A DNA stretch of 64,000 bases, taken from positions 43,461,110 to 43,525,109 of the forward strand of contig CM077647.1 of assembly GCA_039707465.1 (NCBI GenBank), in the 5' to 3' direction. The notes beneath the pieces were generated by a model. It was not told the origin of the DNA, did not search any database, and was given only the letters and a program-made list of their open reading frames with translations. Source of the DNA: Rhabdophis nuchalis. Its lineage: Eukaryota > Chordata > Lepidosauria > Squamata > Natricidae. Shown piece by piece: positions 44,151 through 56,101 of the stretch. Every line of letters starts with the position of its first letter. The stretch's first letter is position 1. The position numbers and the translations under genes were made by a program.

Positions 44151-47100
44151 AGCCAAATAATGAAAAACAATACTGAAGATGGACAAACTATGGCTTATCA
44201 GAGAGACCTGAATCAGAGAGTTCTTGCTGGCCTTATCATGGCCAAAAGTGACAGATACTTGGAACTATGATTCAAAAATACCTGCAAAGTTATATTTTAA
44301 AACCTAGAAATACATACTCTCATAATATTTAACAAGTTAATTTAGAAAAAATTGCTATATTTTTAAAGCAATAAAAACCCCAAAACAGGAAGGAAAACTA
44401 TTTAACTGGTGTGCTATTGATAAGCAACTTCAAGCTCATTCTCTACCTCAAGATGAGTTAATGTTCTCTCCAAACATTTTAGATTTCCACTTGCTTATTG
44501 GCTTCAAGTATTTTATTCTTAACTTGAATTTGAACCTGATCCACTTGTGTTCAGATAGATTTAAATCCCCAGTAAATCAGGACACATGACACTAAACAAT
44601 TGTTACCTTAAACAGTCACTGAAGCTAATTGACAATGAACATATCCCCCCCCCCCCCCCCCCCCCAAATTCAGCAAATCCTATCAAACATTGAGATTTGT
44701 GAACATAACTATCTGGCTTTACCATTCTTTTTTTTCTTCTTGGTTAAAACTTTGAGAGTTGGAATTAAGGTATTCTTCATCTTTCAGTGAATCAAAAATA
44801 AAGATCCGAGTGTAAACATCATGAACGCAGATCTGTATTAGATGTAACCAAGGGTTAATGTTTAGAGTATAACCTACAATTTTCTTTTTCTTTATTTCGT
44901 CTATTTTGCATTTGTTCCTCATTGAGCATATTCAGGCAATTCAAAACCATGTATTGCTTCATTGTTTTTCCCTGTGTCTGGCAGCAGAGGAGGGACATTT
45001 TTGTCAGGGGAAGATGTATGCAAAATGCTGTATGTAGCTCCCTAACATCCTTGTTTACTCTCTCCCATTATTATAACCAACCAACCATCCTGTACATCAT
45101 GCTGTCAGCCAGAGAGGGCTGCCTTATGAGGTAGTCCAGACTAGAACCACAACAGGAATAGTAACTTCATTTTTATTGTAACATTCTATTAACAGTATCT
45201 TGCAAGTTTTTAAATTCCTTGTGGGAGAGCAGGCTGCCTAGAAAATGGTCAGCACCTGGCCAGCTATTGTCTGCTCCCGTAAGCCTTCCCTCCAGCCAGC
45301 AATAGCAACTATGGCTATAAAAGCTGTGCTAGAGTGGGTAATGTTAGTATGTAGAAGAGAAGGAAGAAAGTGCATGTTCTTATACGGAAATAAAATAGTA
45401 CAAAACAGCCTAAAGTTGTCAGAAAAATACTTTTCTCCAGTAGTCGGACTTATAAGTAGTAGTTGAAGTAGAAATAGATGCAATAATAAGGAAGAGTGAA
45501 TAGTAATCTGTGTGTTGGTTGCCTATGGACCTGGGTTGTTGTGTTTGCTGTCTTGAAGCCCATTGACTTGGGTCTATTTAAAAGAACCCGTGACATTCAT
45601 TCTTACTCTCATGAAAATTGGGCAGGCTCCTTTCAAGGATGCTTTCACCACCTCTCTTCCTTTGGAATGAAATTTAAATTATCTGACCATATCTAGGCTG
45701 TAACTCTTCTTGTCTTCCAAGGTTATTCCCACATACCTTTACAAGAGGCTATGGTGGCAGATTTTGACATCAACCGTAATTTCCATATTTATGTTTCCCA
45801 GAACACTGAGTGAGTTATTATTTATGAAAATGCTTTCAAAAGGAAAAAACTGAAGGAAAGGGATAGATCTCAGAAATAACAAGCTAGAACAGTTTGACCA
45901 GATATGGAAAAGGCAACAAGTATATGTGATAAGGCTACCACTAATAAAGTGAGGAAAAGATACATGTCCTGACTTGAAATACTGTAATGTTTGTACTGTG
46001 TTTCCAAGTAAGATTGACCAGTTAACAACCCATTGTGACTGCTCAAAGAAATGGGTTTTCTTTATTTTTAGAAATATATTTGCCTTCATTTGGTTTTTTT
46101 TTAGCAGCAAGCTACACATAAACTATGATAGTTGCTTGCTGTGGTGTAATTGCAGTAAGGATAGACATATTTGCTTTTTCCAATAAACCTTTCAATTATG
46201 TTGAATAAATAAAAATAAAATCATTAGACATTCAAACCATCTTTCAGAAATCAGCTGCCAGATTTATTAATCTACCTGGAAAAATGTGGAATAAAAACAG
46301 AACTTAAAATAAACTCTTTTTTAAAGGTACAATTTCAAAAGGATCCAACAATTCCAGATAACAAATTCTTATACCATTTTCCCCCTGGGAATTATCTTTT
46401 TGTTCAGTGAATTACTACCATATACAGTATATAGATATAGATATATATTAAATATTAAGACATTTGACTCAGGCTTTCTTTTTTCAACTACCCCATTCAC
46501 CTAATATTTTCTCTTCAAAGAACTGTTCCTTGTAATAAAACCAGGACCAAAAGTAACCATAGAACCTTTTATTTAAGGGGGACATGCATTGGGGATCTAT
46601 GTCAGTTAAAAAGTGGCTCTGTAAATCTAAATTAACCCATACCAGGAGTTTGGTCTGCCTTTTTTGCTACTAGGTGACATGTTCTGTATACCCCTGCCCA
46701 TTAAAAATGCAAACATGACACAGGAGATTGAAGGTGTACTCAGTTATTCTGTGAACTGAGGCCAGAAGACTGATAATCCCAGGTCAAATCAAATGCTACC
46801 TTTGGAGCTATCAATAAGGGTGGTGAATTAATATTTTCAATAAGAAGGGCATTGAGGGGTGGAGATAAGAACCTTGACCTCCCAACTCAATATGTTTTAA
46901 TGTCTGGCTACCTGAAAAAATAAAGATACAATTATCATTAAGAAGAATGTGTTCAGGTTTCTAGTAAAGATACTTGCTTTTCCCTGTAAAGGCTTTAAGC
47001 ATTTATACTTTATCAATCTTCTGCTTCAGTTTATTTAAAACACCTTTTTTAGATCATGTTTCTGCGCATCTACCATAACTTAGCAGTTAAGGCAAGGAGA

Positions 47101-49290
47101 AATCTTATTTTAAATTCTTGTTAGAGGATCAAATGGTTCGAGGGCAAGAGGGCAGCTGTGCAATCACATCAATACCCTTCCCTTTTTTATGTATGTACAA
47201 GAGGTGGGGCTTCAATTGTGATTTTGCACTTGCCACTTTAGAAATCTTGACTCCTCCAAAGGTACTTCTGTTGTTAAGACTGGGGGACACATTTGGAATT
47301 TTAAGTACCTCATTCAGAAAAAAAAAGATAGACAGAGATGACTATTCACAAAACGGCTGCCATAATGGATGCAGCCAGATAGAAATCACCCATCTACCAG
47401 ATGACAAATGCATACATATTCTCAGGACTTTTATCACATCATTTATCTAGGTATATTCTTAGTGGGCAAGTGGACATTCCCCAATTGTTATTTTTTTATA
47501 AGTAGAGCATTTTTTAAAGCATAACTGATTGAAGGCAGCTGGAAGTTGGCACTCTGAAAATGCTAGCCTCCCATTTTTAAGTTAAGTGAGGAGGGAAGTC
47601 AATAGAGACATCAGTAGGCATCATGATTAAAGTCACTGATTCTATCCCAATGGTAGCTTTTCAAAAACAAAATAAAAAACAAATTTTATAGCCAACTACA
47701 GAAATTTTGCTATTGAACATGGCAGGGATAACATGAAGCACTTTTTGCAGAGATTTCTGTAAGGTTAACATGCCATGTAATTTTTAACATGCACACATGA
47801 AACTCTCTTAATGTTTTAGGGTGAAAGAGATGCAGGCCCAGTGTGCTTTGTTGCAGCTGTGGTTTATAGTGGTTAATACTCATTAAGTTTGAAATGAATT
47901 GCATTATAAATCATTTATAGATTTATAGGGTTCCTGACTAACACTGAGTGCAAAGTAAATCACCACATCCCAGCATCTCAGATATGTCATTTACAATGAA
48001 ACATTATTTTTGAAACTAATAATTATGGACTCCTATCCGCCCTTTCTCTATTTCAGAGTTGATGATTTCTGGGCAAAGTATGTATATGAGTATTGGGATG
48101 GATGTTCTGGAAGAGAAGTTGTTTGAAAAACCACTCTCCGAACTTCAAACATGCTTTCTATTTCCTGCTCCAATGCAAAAAGTTAACACTGACAATAAGG
48201 TCTTCTTAAATATTATTCATTTAATTTGAACTTAAGAATAAGATCTTTGTCTTCTTTCCAATGTTGCCTTCCCCAAAATTAAAACAACTTTTAAAGGGTT
48301 TTCCAAACTTACCTAATCACACTTACAATTAGTGTCCCTAACAAAATTGTTAAGGATCAGTGCCAGCACTACATGATACAGCCCAAAAAGAAAGAAAGAA
48401 AAATAACTGTATTTTTGATATTATGTAGAGGTCTCTGCTCCATGGAGCATTATAAAAGGTTCAGCAGAGCTCCTCTTTAGCAAGCTGGAAAGTCCTATCC
48501 ATGTTGCAATGCACATAAAAGCTGTATATAGCACAGCTATGGCATAAGCCATTTTTCTAAGCAGTAAAAGGTTCAAGTCATCTATTTTGTCCTGAATACT
48601 ACCTGTAGTTACAGCATTGCTTATAAAGAGCATAGTAAATTCAGCAAAGAGAGTATTACAGGAATAAAGACAGCAGCAGAAGCGATAGCATTAGCTAGTA
48701 TGTATATATGCTTATCAACATAACACAGCAGTAAAAAGGCTAAAATGCATATTATTGGATATTGTCTAAAAATTACTAAAGTACTTATTTGTATATTGGA
48801 TGCTTTGCTGAAGGAGAAACTGCTGTGGATTGAAATAGCATAATGAGATATGAGAACTAGTACAGTTAATCTTATTGATTAAATAACCTATTTATGAATC
48901 AAAGAAAGTGGAAGGACAGCATTCTGTCTCACCCTTTGTGATCACAGTCCTGTACATAAAATTAAAAGAATATGCAGAATACTTCAGTATAAACAATTAC
49001 TACGCTCAGGTTGACATTGAAAAGTTTAAAATGATTAAAAGTTGATGTATTTGCATAACAAGATGGCACCTGATATCAGAAGCTAAGCTACAGCCTTGCA
49101 ATTTATAATCACAAATCAGGAACTGTGTTCTTTGGACCAGAATGAATGCTTTCCTTAATGAGTTGTATACAGAATCAAGGTAGTATTTAAGATACATAGA
49201 TATGTTTTTAAGAGATAAAATAAAAGTAGAACCTGTCTTTTAAGGAACAAAACTAAAAATCTAATTCTAGTTTTGAAATCTAGCATCTAT
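44151..49290. other. Intergenic region downstream of ETV1, may include its distal 3' UTR
   Basis: AT-rich with a C homopolymer at 44646-44666. No host exon, LINE frame or TIR element was recognised. Mammalian ETV1 transcripts have a long 3' UTR, so part of this stretch next to 49.8 kb could be transcribed on the minus strand. I cannot set its limit. Confidence 0.45.
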
Positions 49291-49295
49291 TATTG

Positions 49296-49345
49296 ATCCT
49301 TAGCTCAGTGGTAGAGCACATATTCTGAATGTGTAAGGGGTAAAT
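49296..49345 (+). repeat. tRNA-like fragment (SINE head or tRNA relic)
   Basis: TTAGCTCAGTGGTAGAGCA is a strong D-arm/A-box sequence of the tRNA-Ala type and is followed by an anticodon-arm-like stretch. The B box and acceptor stem closure are not found, so it is not a functional tRNA. It lies about 500 bp beyond the ETV1 stop, antisense to the gene. Confidence 0.55.
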
Positions 49346-49835
49346 AACTGTCTGTCTAGCAATAAAAAAGACAGGAAAAATGGCTAGACTATATAGTGAA
49401 AATGGGAGAGAGAGCAGAGTGTCCATGACAGATAATTCTCCAAGTAGTATACAAATGGTTATTGATCATGTCTAGAATTAACTGTACTATGGGTAATTAG
49501 AGAACATGTACATTATTTTTAATCAAGTAAGAAACAGAAACAAACTCAGACATGATACAGCTTTGTTGTACTTAAAACCTGTATTTTCCACCCTTGTTCC
49601 AAAGAATAAACAATTAGATTCTAAACTTCCCTTTTCAAATAAAGTGCACTGTCCATGTCAGACTACAGGAGTAATACAACAGAAGAAACCCCTTTATAGT
49701 ACTCTTTTATTCTTTTTACAGTTTTTAATCCTTATTCTTATAAAATCAACTGAAGGGAATTCAGCTTTTGTCTTGGACTCATGAAAGAGGGAGAAGCTTA
49801 GGATGAAAAAAGGGGCTTCACTCCTGTCACTCCAA
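49346..49835 (-). other. ETV1: ETV1 proximal 3' UTR (extent unknown)
   Basis: Sequence immediately after the ETV1 stop codon on the minus strand. An AATAAA hexamer on that strand at 49706-49711 is a candidate proximal polyadenylation signal, but mammalian ETV1 also uses distal sites. The end of the transcript cannot be read from sequence alone. Confidence 0.45.
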
Positions 49836-50057
49836 TTAATATACATAGCCTTCATTATAAGGGTGGGTATTACAGCAGCCTCCTTCTTGCATATAGACCA
49901 TACTCTCATCAAAGTGGGACAGAGGGACAGTGTCCTCTTCATTGATATGACGTTCGACGTCAGTTTTCAGCAAGGGACGCTGGTTATCCGGAAAGGCCAT
50001 GGAGAAGAGGGCTTCAGGGTCACAAACAAACTTGTACACGTATCTCTCTCCAGCAAC
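49836..50057 (-). CDS. ETV1: ETV1 terminal coding exon
   Basis: ETV1 is a PEA3-group ETS transcription factor that binds GGAA sites in the nucleus and acts in neuronal and interstitial-cell differentiation. This exon encodes 73 residues and the stop: VAGERYVYKFVCDPEALFSM, through HINEEDTVPLSHFDES, to PYNEGYVY. VAGERYVYKFVC is the last strand of the ETS domain, and the acidic C-terminal tail follows. The tail, especially ...YNEGYVY, separates ETV1 from ETV4 and ETV5. The acceptor AG is at 50058-50059 behind a good pyrimidine tract, and the exon starts in phase 0, matching the preceding exon. From memory it differs from mammalian ETV1 only at a few tail positions (for example Val for Met in KTDVERH, and Thr for Pro in CCNTHPYN). 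No frame damage is seen. Confidence 0.97.
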   Translation of the reverse strand, partial: VAGERYVYKFVCDPEALFSMAFPDNQRPLLKTDVERHINEEDTVPLSHFDESMVYMQEGGCCNTHPYNEGYVY

Positions 50058-52687
50058 CTTAAGAGCAATGTTAAAGAAGGAGAAGGGTGGAAAAGAGAAA
50101 GGCTGTAAGAGATAGAAGTACAATTTTCTTTTGCAGCCATATAGGGGTATCAAAAAAAATATTTTGTGCATCAGGAACACAGAAAATAAGATGCACAAGG
50201 AAAACTGGGCAAAAATTAGATGACAATGAATGACATGGAAGATAAATGGCTTTACTATTTTAAAAAAATAATCACATTGAATAGAGATTTTCAAACTTTT
50301 TCAGGCTGTAGAACCTTCATTTTAAAAAATAACCTAGAACTCTTGATGAAAGGCAAGCTCTAGTGACAGAAAAATTGGGTGAGTCTGCATGAACTTTTCC
50401 TCTTAGTCTGTCATGGAACTCTACCAACATTTTGTAAAAACAAATAAACAAAAGAGTTCAGGGAACATAATTTAAAAAAATAACCCCAACATAGAGAATT
50501 CTTTTGAATTGCATTACTATTTTAATTTGAAAAATATACTGAACAATCCAAACCTATGTCTCATTGTTAATAAGCTTCTGCTGTCCCAAATGCAGGAAAA
50601 GAAGAGGGACAAAGGAAGAGCCAGACAAGTGCCGACAAGATTAGATAGGCCAAGGACAGTGCTATTAGTTTTCAATATATATTTTTAAGTTCCAATTCTT
50701 TTCTTGAGCCATATTGAAGCTTGAAGCAAATGAAGTTAGACTGTATCACATCACCTGATGCTGTATTAGTTGTTCCTGGCTCTTTAGGCCAAAAGGGGTT
50801 GGTTTTCTGTTTTTATTTTATGATAGCTGAAAAGTGCATTGGAAACTTTTAGTATTTATATACCATCAGGCTATTTTGATGTAGAACGTGACTAAACCTG
50901 ATCAGAAAAACATTCATCTTCAAGAAAATAAGTTGATAATGGACTCGATCAAGATGTTATTTTTGCAAGAGCTCAGAAAAGAGAGGCTGTGGTCATTTGA
51001 GAAAAGTATAAAAAAGCTGATGGCTTTTGAATGCCATCATTTTTTGTGCCTGTCTTCAGCAAAGTGGCAGAACTTTTATCTCTCTGCATGGGTTTTATTA
51101 TGGATATTTTCCCCAAAGAAACTGTAACAGAAATTTTGCATATCATTCAATGACAGTCTCTTTTTCATCCCAGTAATTCTGAGGCAAGTTATTGAAAGAA
51201 CACAGGCTCTCCCCACCTCCACCCCGCCATTATAAGGTCTCTTTTGCATGTTTTCTTGCAACTGCAATACTCAGAGATGTTAATATTACTATATTAACTA
51301 TAGTAATATAGTTAGTATAGTAACTATATATTTTCCTATTCACAGACCCTTCTTTTTGGATAAAATATTTTTGTCAAATAGAGCATTCTTGGAAGATTAA
51401 AAGCTGTTAATTCACAAATGTACCATTGGCCTAATGAAATACTGCTTTCATCAGATTTTGATTTTATTTCCCCCCTTGATAAAATGCCTATTTGTGTTTT
51501 GGTTAATTTGGTTTTTACAGTGATCATTTAAAACAAGTGAATAAGATTGGCTTTAAAAAGGCATCACAATTATGTTTTGATTAAGGAAAAATAGTAGATA
51601 TACTGAATATTGACTACACTTCTATAGTTATTCTGATTATTAGTGTAAGTACTGGACTAAGTTGGGGAAACAAAATTGAAATACCCAACAAGCCACTGAA
51701 ATCAAATAATCTTAGGCCAATCACTTTATCTCTTCCTCTCAGTGCTGGGATCTTCAGATATTACAGAACTACTTCTTCTAATAGTCCCAAGTAGTATTTG
51801 AATTTGAATTTATTTCTATTTATAGAACCGCCCTTCTCCATCGAAATGGACCTTCTCCATCGAAATGGACCCAGTATAGCTAATGCATAAGGATTCTGGC
51901 CACCATCATCTGGCAAGATATGCAATCTTCTAATCCCTCTCTCAGCATTCTTAACCTTTTAATTACTAATTTATCAAATTTATTACTCAAATTTACATTA
52001 ATTAATATTAAATTAGGCAAATTTATAAATTAAGGAAATTATTATGAAAATAAAATGATAGGATAAGAATGGCATGTATAGCTTCAATCAAAAAAACAGC
52101 TGCAGGGTCAAAATGAAGGCCAAAAAAGATTGAACCATTATAATTACAATCAATTGTGTATGTGTGTGTGTGTGTGTGTTTGTTTGTGTATGTGTGCATG
52201 CGCACACACATAGAGACAGAGAGAGATGTTTTTTATAATTGAAGATAATAGTCTTCTATTTATTTTCTGAAACTTTTGAAGAAAACTACTGCCTCAGATT
52301 TGAGTCTTGGCTCCTTAAAAGGTTTTGAAGGAAGTTAAAAACATACTTTGCAAGTGGGTTGTGTTTTCCCTGACATGAGGGTATGTGAAGGAGAAAAATG
52401 TACACAGGCATTAGGAAGGCCAATCAGTTAATGGTGTTGAAAAATGTACAAAATTGACCAAAATTCTACTATAATTTTTCAATTTACATCAAGGTTTACA
52501 TTCTAAGTCATGGATTTTAAGATAATAGGCTGGGGAGAAGGATTCATAAGGAAATTTAAAAGTTACACATTTAATGAACTTCCTTATATTGGTCATACTG
52601 GATATGCAGTTTAGAAATACTTGAATTTTTAAAGAAGCTTATAAATTAGCATGCAATATTTCACTACAACAAATACAAATTCCTCAC
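50058..52687 (-). other. ETV1: ETV1 last intron (2630 bp)
   Basis: Bounded by the GTGAGG donor at 52687 and the AG acceptor at 50059-50058. Inside are a reverse CR1-like tail remnant at 51795-51870 carrying a 19-bp tandem duplication (CTTCTCCATCGAAATGGAC twice), a GT-rich microsatellite near 52158-52195, and a small AT hairpin at 51284-51308. No exon is recognised. Confidence 0.85.
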
Positions 52688-52789
52688 CTTTTGCATGATT
52701 CCCTTTTCATAATAATAGCGAAGTGAACGGCTAAGTTTATCATAGTTCATAGCTGGCCTGTTTTTTTGAATCCCCCAGCGCCGTGCCAC
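52688..52789 (-). CDS. ETV1: ETV1 exon encoding the ETS recognition helix
   Basis: A 102-bp exon encoding 34 residues: [20 protein letters not shown] and then [14 protein letters not shown]. This is the heart of the winged helix-turn-helix ETS domain. The RSLRYYY helix carries the two Arg residues that contact the GGAA core in ETS proteins. Acceptor AG is at 52790-52791 and donor GTGAGG at 52687-52682. Both boundaries are phase 0, joining EPEE before it to VAGERYVY after it. The sequence appears identical to mammalian ETV1 as I remember it, as expected for strong constraint. Confidence 0.98.
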
Positions 52790-53029
52790 CTGTCACCAAG
52801 AGAGATTAGCACCCATCTGTTACATTTTGTAAAATTTGTTTTATAAATTTGATAAAATTGGCTTTATCTGACCCCTTCCTGCCAGCATTTAGTCTTGTCC
52901 ATAATAATGAGGTGGTTGATTGCACTGATAGATTGCACTTTTATATATGTTATTATCTTTCCTTGATCTCTCAGGACATTTTTATGCCATCTGTCATGGT
53001 ATCATTTGGACTGGCTTACAGGTATAGCA

Positions 53030-53160
53030 CAGTGGTGGATTGTCAATTTCTTCACTACTGTTCAGGCGCACTCCCACACATTCGCAATACTTCTGTGCCT
53101 CCCGCCACTGCTATTACCAGTTTGGCCAAACCAGACCGAACCAGGAGCAACACACCACTG
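53030..53160. mobile_element. 131-bp hAT-like MITE in ETV1 intron
   Basis: The left end is CAGTGGTGGATTGTCAATT, and the right end read inward is CAGTGGTGTGTTGCTC. The octamers GTATAGCA (53022-53029) and GTATGGCA (53161-53168) match at 7 of 8 positions. Confidence 0.88.
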
Positions 53161-53741
53161 GTATGGCAGGCATGGCGTTCCTGTGGTTCTCTTCCTTTTT
53201 CCAGGATCACTTCTAGTTTATATTGGGGAAAGGAACAATTTGAGTTTGAAACCTCAGCTTTGTAGGTTGTCTTAGAGCTCTACTGCCTCCATGTACCTAT
53301 TTGAGACCTGTATGAAACTACTGCTGATAATATATCTCACATCTATAAATAACGTTAGTGGGGTAATGATATCTGATTGTATATTTCCACCTTGTTACAT
53401 ACACTAAATAAATAAATCCACACCCTGGATCAACCAAAGTGATACTGTCAAGGTTTTTCCCAGATCCTGGAAATTTGGAGGATGAAGAAGGTTTCAGCTC
53501 AACTGAATCAATCAAGATTAAGTAGATGTGAGTTTTAAGGTCCTCTGATCCAGAGAATTTCCATCTTTAACTCTGCATTGGAAAGTACAGAAGCAGTGGC
53601 TGGTCCAAAATGCAGTGGTCCATTTCCTGTTATGTAGTATAGCAACATTGTATTACATTATGTTATGTTGTGTTATATATTAGTATAAAACCTCTGTTTT
53701 GTGAGCATGCTCTCACAATGGGTTTTCAGATGCAATCAAAT

Positions 53742-54015
53742 CAGTGGTGGGTTCCAAATCCCGTTACAACCAGTATGCTGTGGTGGGCGTCCACCATGTG
53801 TATGCGCACTCAATGCCCGTGATGCTCCAGCTGCTCAGCAGAACATCGCACAGGCACCATATGCTTTGTGTGCGCGCGCAAATGGTCTGGTTGGGTCAAA
53901 TACAGGTAAGGAAGGCGGGTGGATCCTCCAGAGTACCGTACTGGAACGGTAACTGGTGCTCCCGGCAGGCACCAGTACACCCGTACCAGGGCATACCAGC
54001 TGTAACCCACCACTG
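53742..54015. mobile_element. 274-bp hAT-like MITE in ETV1 intron
   Basis: Perfect 12-bp inverted ends (CAGTGGTGGGTT). The flanking octamers AATCAAAT and AATTCAAT match at 6 of 8 positions. The interior is GC-rich with CpG, for example GTGTGCGCGCGCAAATGG. It belongs to the same family as 53030-53160 but is longer. Confidence 0.85.
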
Positions 54016-54039
54016 AATTCAATATATGTCATCAATAAA

Positions 54040-54235
54040 GCCCTACATGGCATAGTGCCAGATTATTTATGAAACTGCCTGTTTACCATTATTTATCCTT
54101 GGCCCATTAGATCTAGCAAAGAGGGCATATGCTGCAGGTTCCTTTCATTAAAGGCCTTGCTCTTCTCTGGGTCATTTGGACAGGACGGTTAGGGAAGTCT
54201 TTGGTTGCTAACACTGTCTTTTTAGCTGGTAAATC
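54040..54235 (+). pseudogene. Decayed CR1/L2-like LINE fragment
   Basis: Codons such as KALHGIVPDY, WPIRSSKEG and SLKALLFSGSFGQDG resemble the KALHGTGPSYLRDR...PIRSHREGLLRVPS...RGRAFS block of the CR1-like copies, with stops and frame changes. It is antisense to ETV1 and lies in its intron. Confidence 0.5.
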
Positions 54236-54560
54236 AGAATCAGAATAGATCTTTATTACAATCACTGATCAGCACAAAAGTTAAACATTAAAATAAATAT
54301 ATTTCTAAAAAATATTGGAAAATAATTAAGCAAAGTAGTAATACAAATAAGGATCATAAGTTCTTTAGGTATTTTTTCCTTATTGGAGCAGCACAAAATT
54401 TTCCTACTGCACAAGTGGTGGCTGGATTTGAATTCTGAAGATGGTTCAGGAAAAAATTATCTGATTTCCCTAGAAATCTCTCTAATAGAGGGAGAATGTA
54501 TGTTGATCTGATGTCTCTTTAGAACCTGCAGTGCAACAGGACATAAGATGAGTGTGCAAT
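54236..54560 (-). repeat. Unclassified LINE-like 3' region
   Basis: Read on the minus strand it includes LDVQSHNCTLILCPVALQVLKRHQINIHSPSIREISREIR and ends in AATAAAGATCTATTCTGATTCTGATT, a LINE-like A-rich tail with a short repeat. I think it is an interspersed repeat from its tail structure. The clade is not determined. Confidence 0.4.
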
Positions 54561-55931
54561 TGTGACTTTGCACATCCAGTTGATTTAGCAAATTGTTTTT
54601 AACCCTTGTTAAAAGGATTAAGGCCTCCTTTTTTGTCTGAGAGATAGATGGCCCTATGCATTTATCTTTGAACATCATAAACTGTTCAAACAAAATAATA
54701 CACAATAAATAATATTCAAATAAATGCAGCTTTTCATAATGTAGACATAATATACATATAATTGAAAACAAAAATTGATGAAAAAATGAAATAAAAATGT
54801 TAGCTATATTTTTCAAAGAAAAGTACAAGCTAAATATTTTTAAAAAATTAACAAGATTTTCTAATGTACTGTGTATATTTCAAGTTTGAATACTAATGTT
54901 ATGTTAGGATGCAATTGAATATCAGCATATTTCTAGGGATGTTCTATTCAGATGGCCAAAACAGGCCGCTACATACTCTTCCTAATTCCATTCCTTCATA
55001 TTCTCTCTTTTGCTTAGAAGTAGGCATTCAGGCTCACAAAAGCTGGTTAATTTTCATTGTTTATCTATTTTGGTTTGCTTTGGTATCTTTTCATCATTTC
55101 CCCAAACTTAACTTTGACTATACTATTCAGGATCACAATTCTTAAGCTTCTTCCAAACACACCAATACTCCTCTAAAGTTCAAGGAGCAACTCTAGCCCT
55201 TTCTAACCATTCTTTTATTCCTCTTTTTTGAGGTAAAAGAAGATTTCAAACAGAATAGTATCTCTGGCATCTGTATGGAGATTTTGATATTTTAATGTGT
55301 TCCAAAGTATAATAGAATCTGAAAATCCATGCATGGCTTTTTACACATGAAAGGCTGTATGTGTAGGATCTCTGAAAGGTGTGAAGTATCACAGATCACA
55401 TGAAAATGGATATAAAAACAGAAAAAGAGGTTAACAGAGAAGATACATAGGCCCAGTTCAGATATTAAAAGCTGTGGTAGAATTAGATTCTTTAGAAAAT
55501 GAATTTCAAGACAATAGCATGCTTGATATTGTGTGAATTAAATCTTAGCCAAGGTATAAATGTGTACAATAGACATAGCTGATCCCTATTTGCTACCCTT
55601 GCTGATAAAGGGAAAGGTTATTTATTGGATTTATATTCTACTTTACTTCCAGGATCTTAATGTGAGGAACACAGTGATCTCTCCGATTTTCTTCATAATA
55701 ATCAATCTAGTGCTGTTGAGCTTATTAAAATACATGTATATTAGACTGCAAGTCTAATGCAGTTGATTCTTGCATGCACAAAATCATAAATGTTATATTT
55801 AAAGACTTCAAAGATGCATTATGCATAAGACCATATTACTTTTGTGTTTTATTAAGGCAATATAGAAAGAAGAAAAAGTACTAAAGCAATGTTTTAAAGT
55901 ACACAGATGCAATATAGGAGGCCCTACTCAC

Positions 55932-56101
55932 CTCTTCTGGTTCAATCAGCTTGAACTCCATACCTCGGCCAGTCCAAGCAATGAAATGAGAGTTTGACGG
56001 ATCATCAAGAAGAGCTACCAAAAATTGCCACAACTGAAGGGAACCACGCCGCTGGTATGTGGGGCCCTCACGATACATTCCTGGCTCCTGCTTAATGTCA
56101 C
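55932..56101 (-). CDS. ETV1: ETV1 exon encoding the start of the ETS domain
   Basis: A 170-bp exon that starts with the last two bases of a split Gly codon and then encodes 56 residues: DIKQEPGMYREGPTYQRRGS, then LQLWQFLVALLDDPSNSHFI, then AWTGRGMEFKLIEPEE. IKQEP is a sumoylation-type acidic motif, and LQLWQFL opens the ETS domain (helix 1) with the conserved Trp. Acceptor AG is at 56102-56103 and donor GTGAGT at 55931-55926. The phase is compatible with both neighbours. I see no difference from vertebrate ETV1. Confidence 0.98.

Larger units (their letters stand above)
52790..55931 (-). other. ETV1: ETV1 intron (3142 bp) containing transposon insertions
   Basis: Lies between the two ETS-domain exons, with donor GTGAGT at 55931-55926 and acceptor AG at 52791-52790. 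It contains two related hAT-like MITEs (53030-53160 and 53742-54015), a CR1-like remnant (54040-54235) and an unclassified repeat (54236-54560). The remainder shows nothing recognisable. Confidence 0.85.

Noticed and set aside
49296..49345. A functional tRNA gene
   Set aside because: Only the D-arm/A-box half is present. No B box or acceptor pairing was found, so I report it as a relic.
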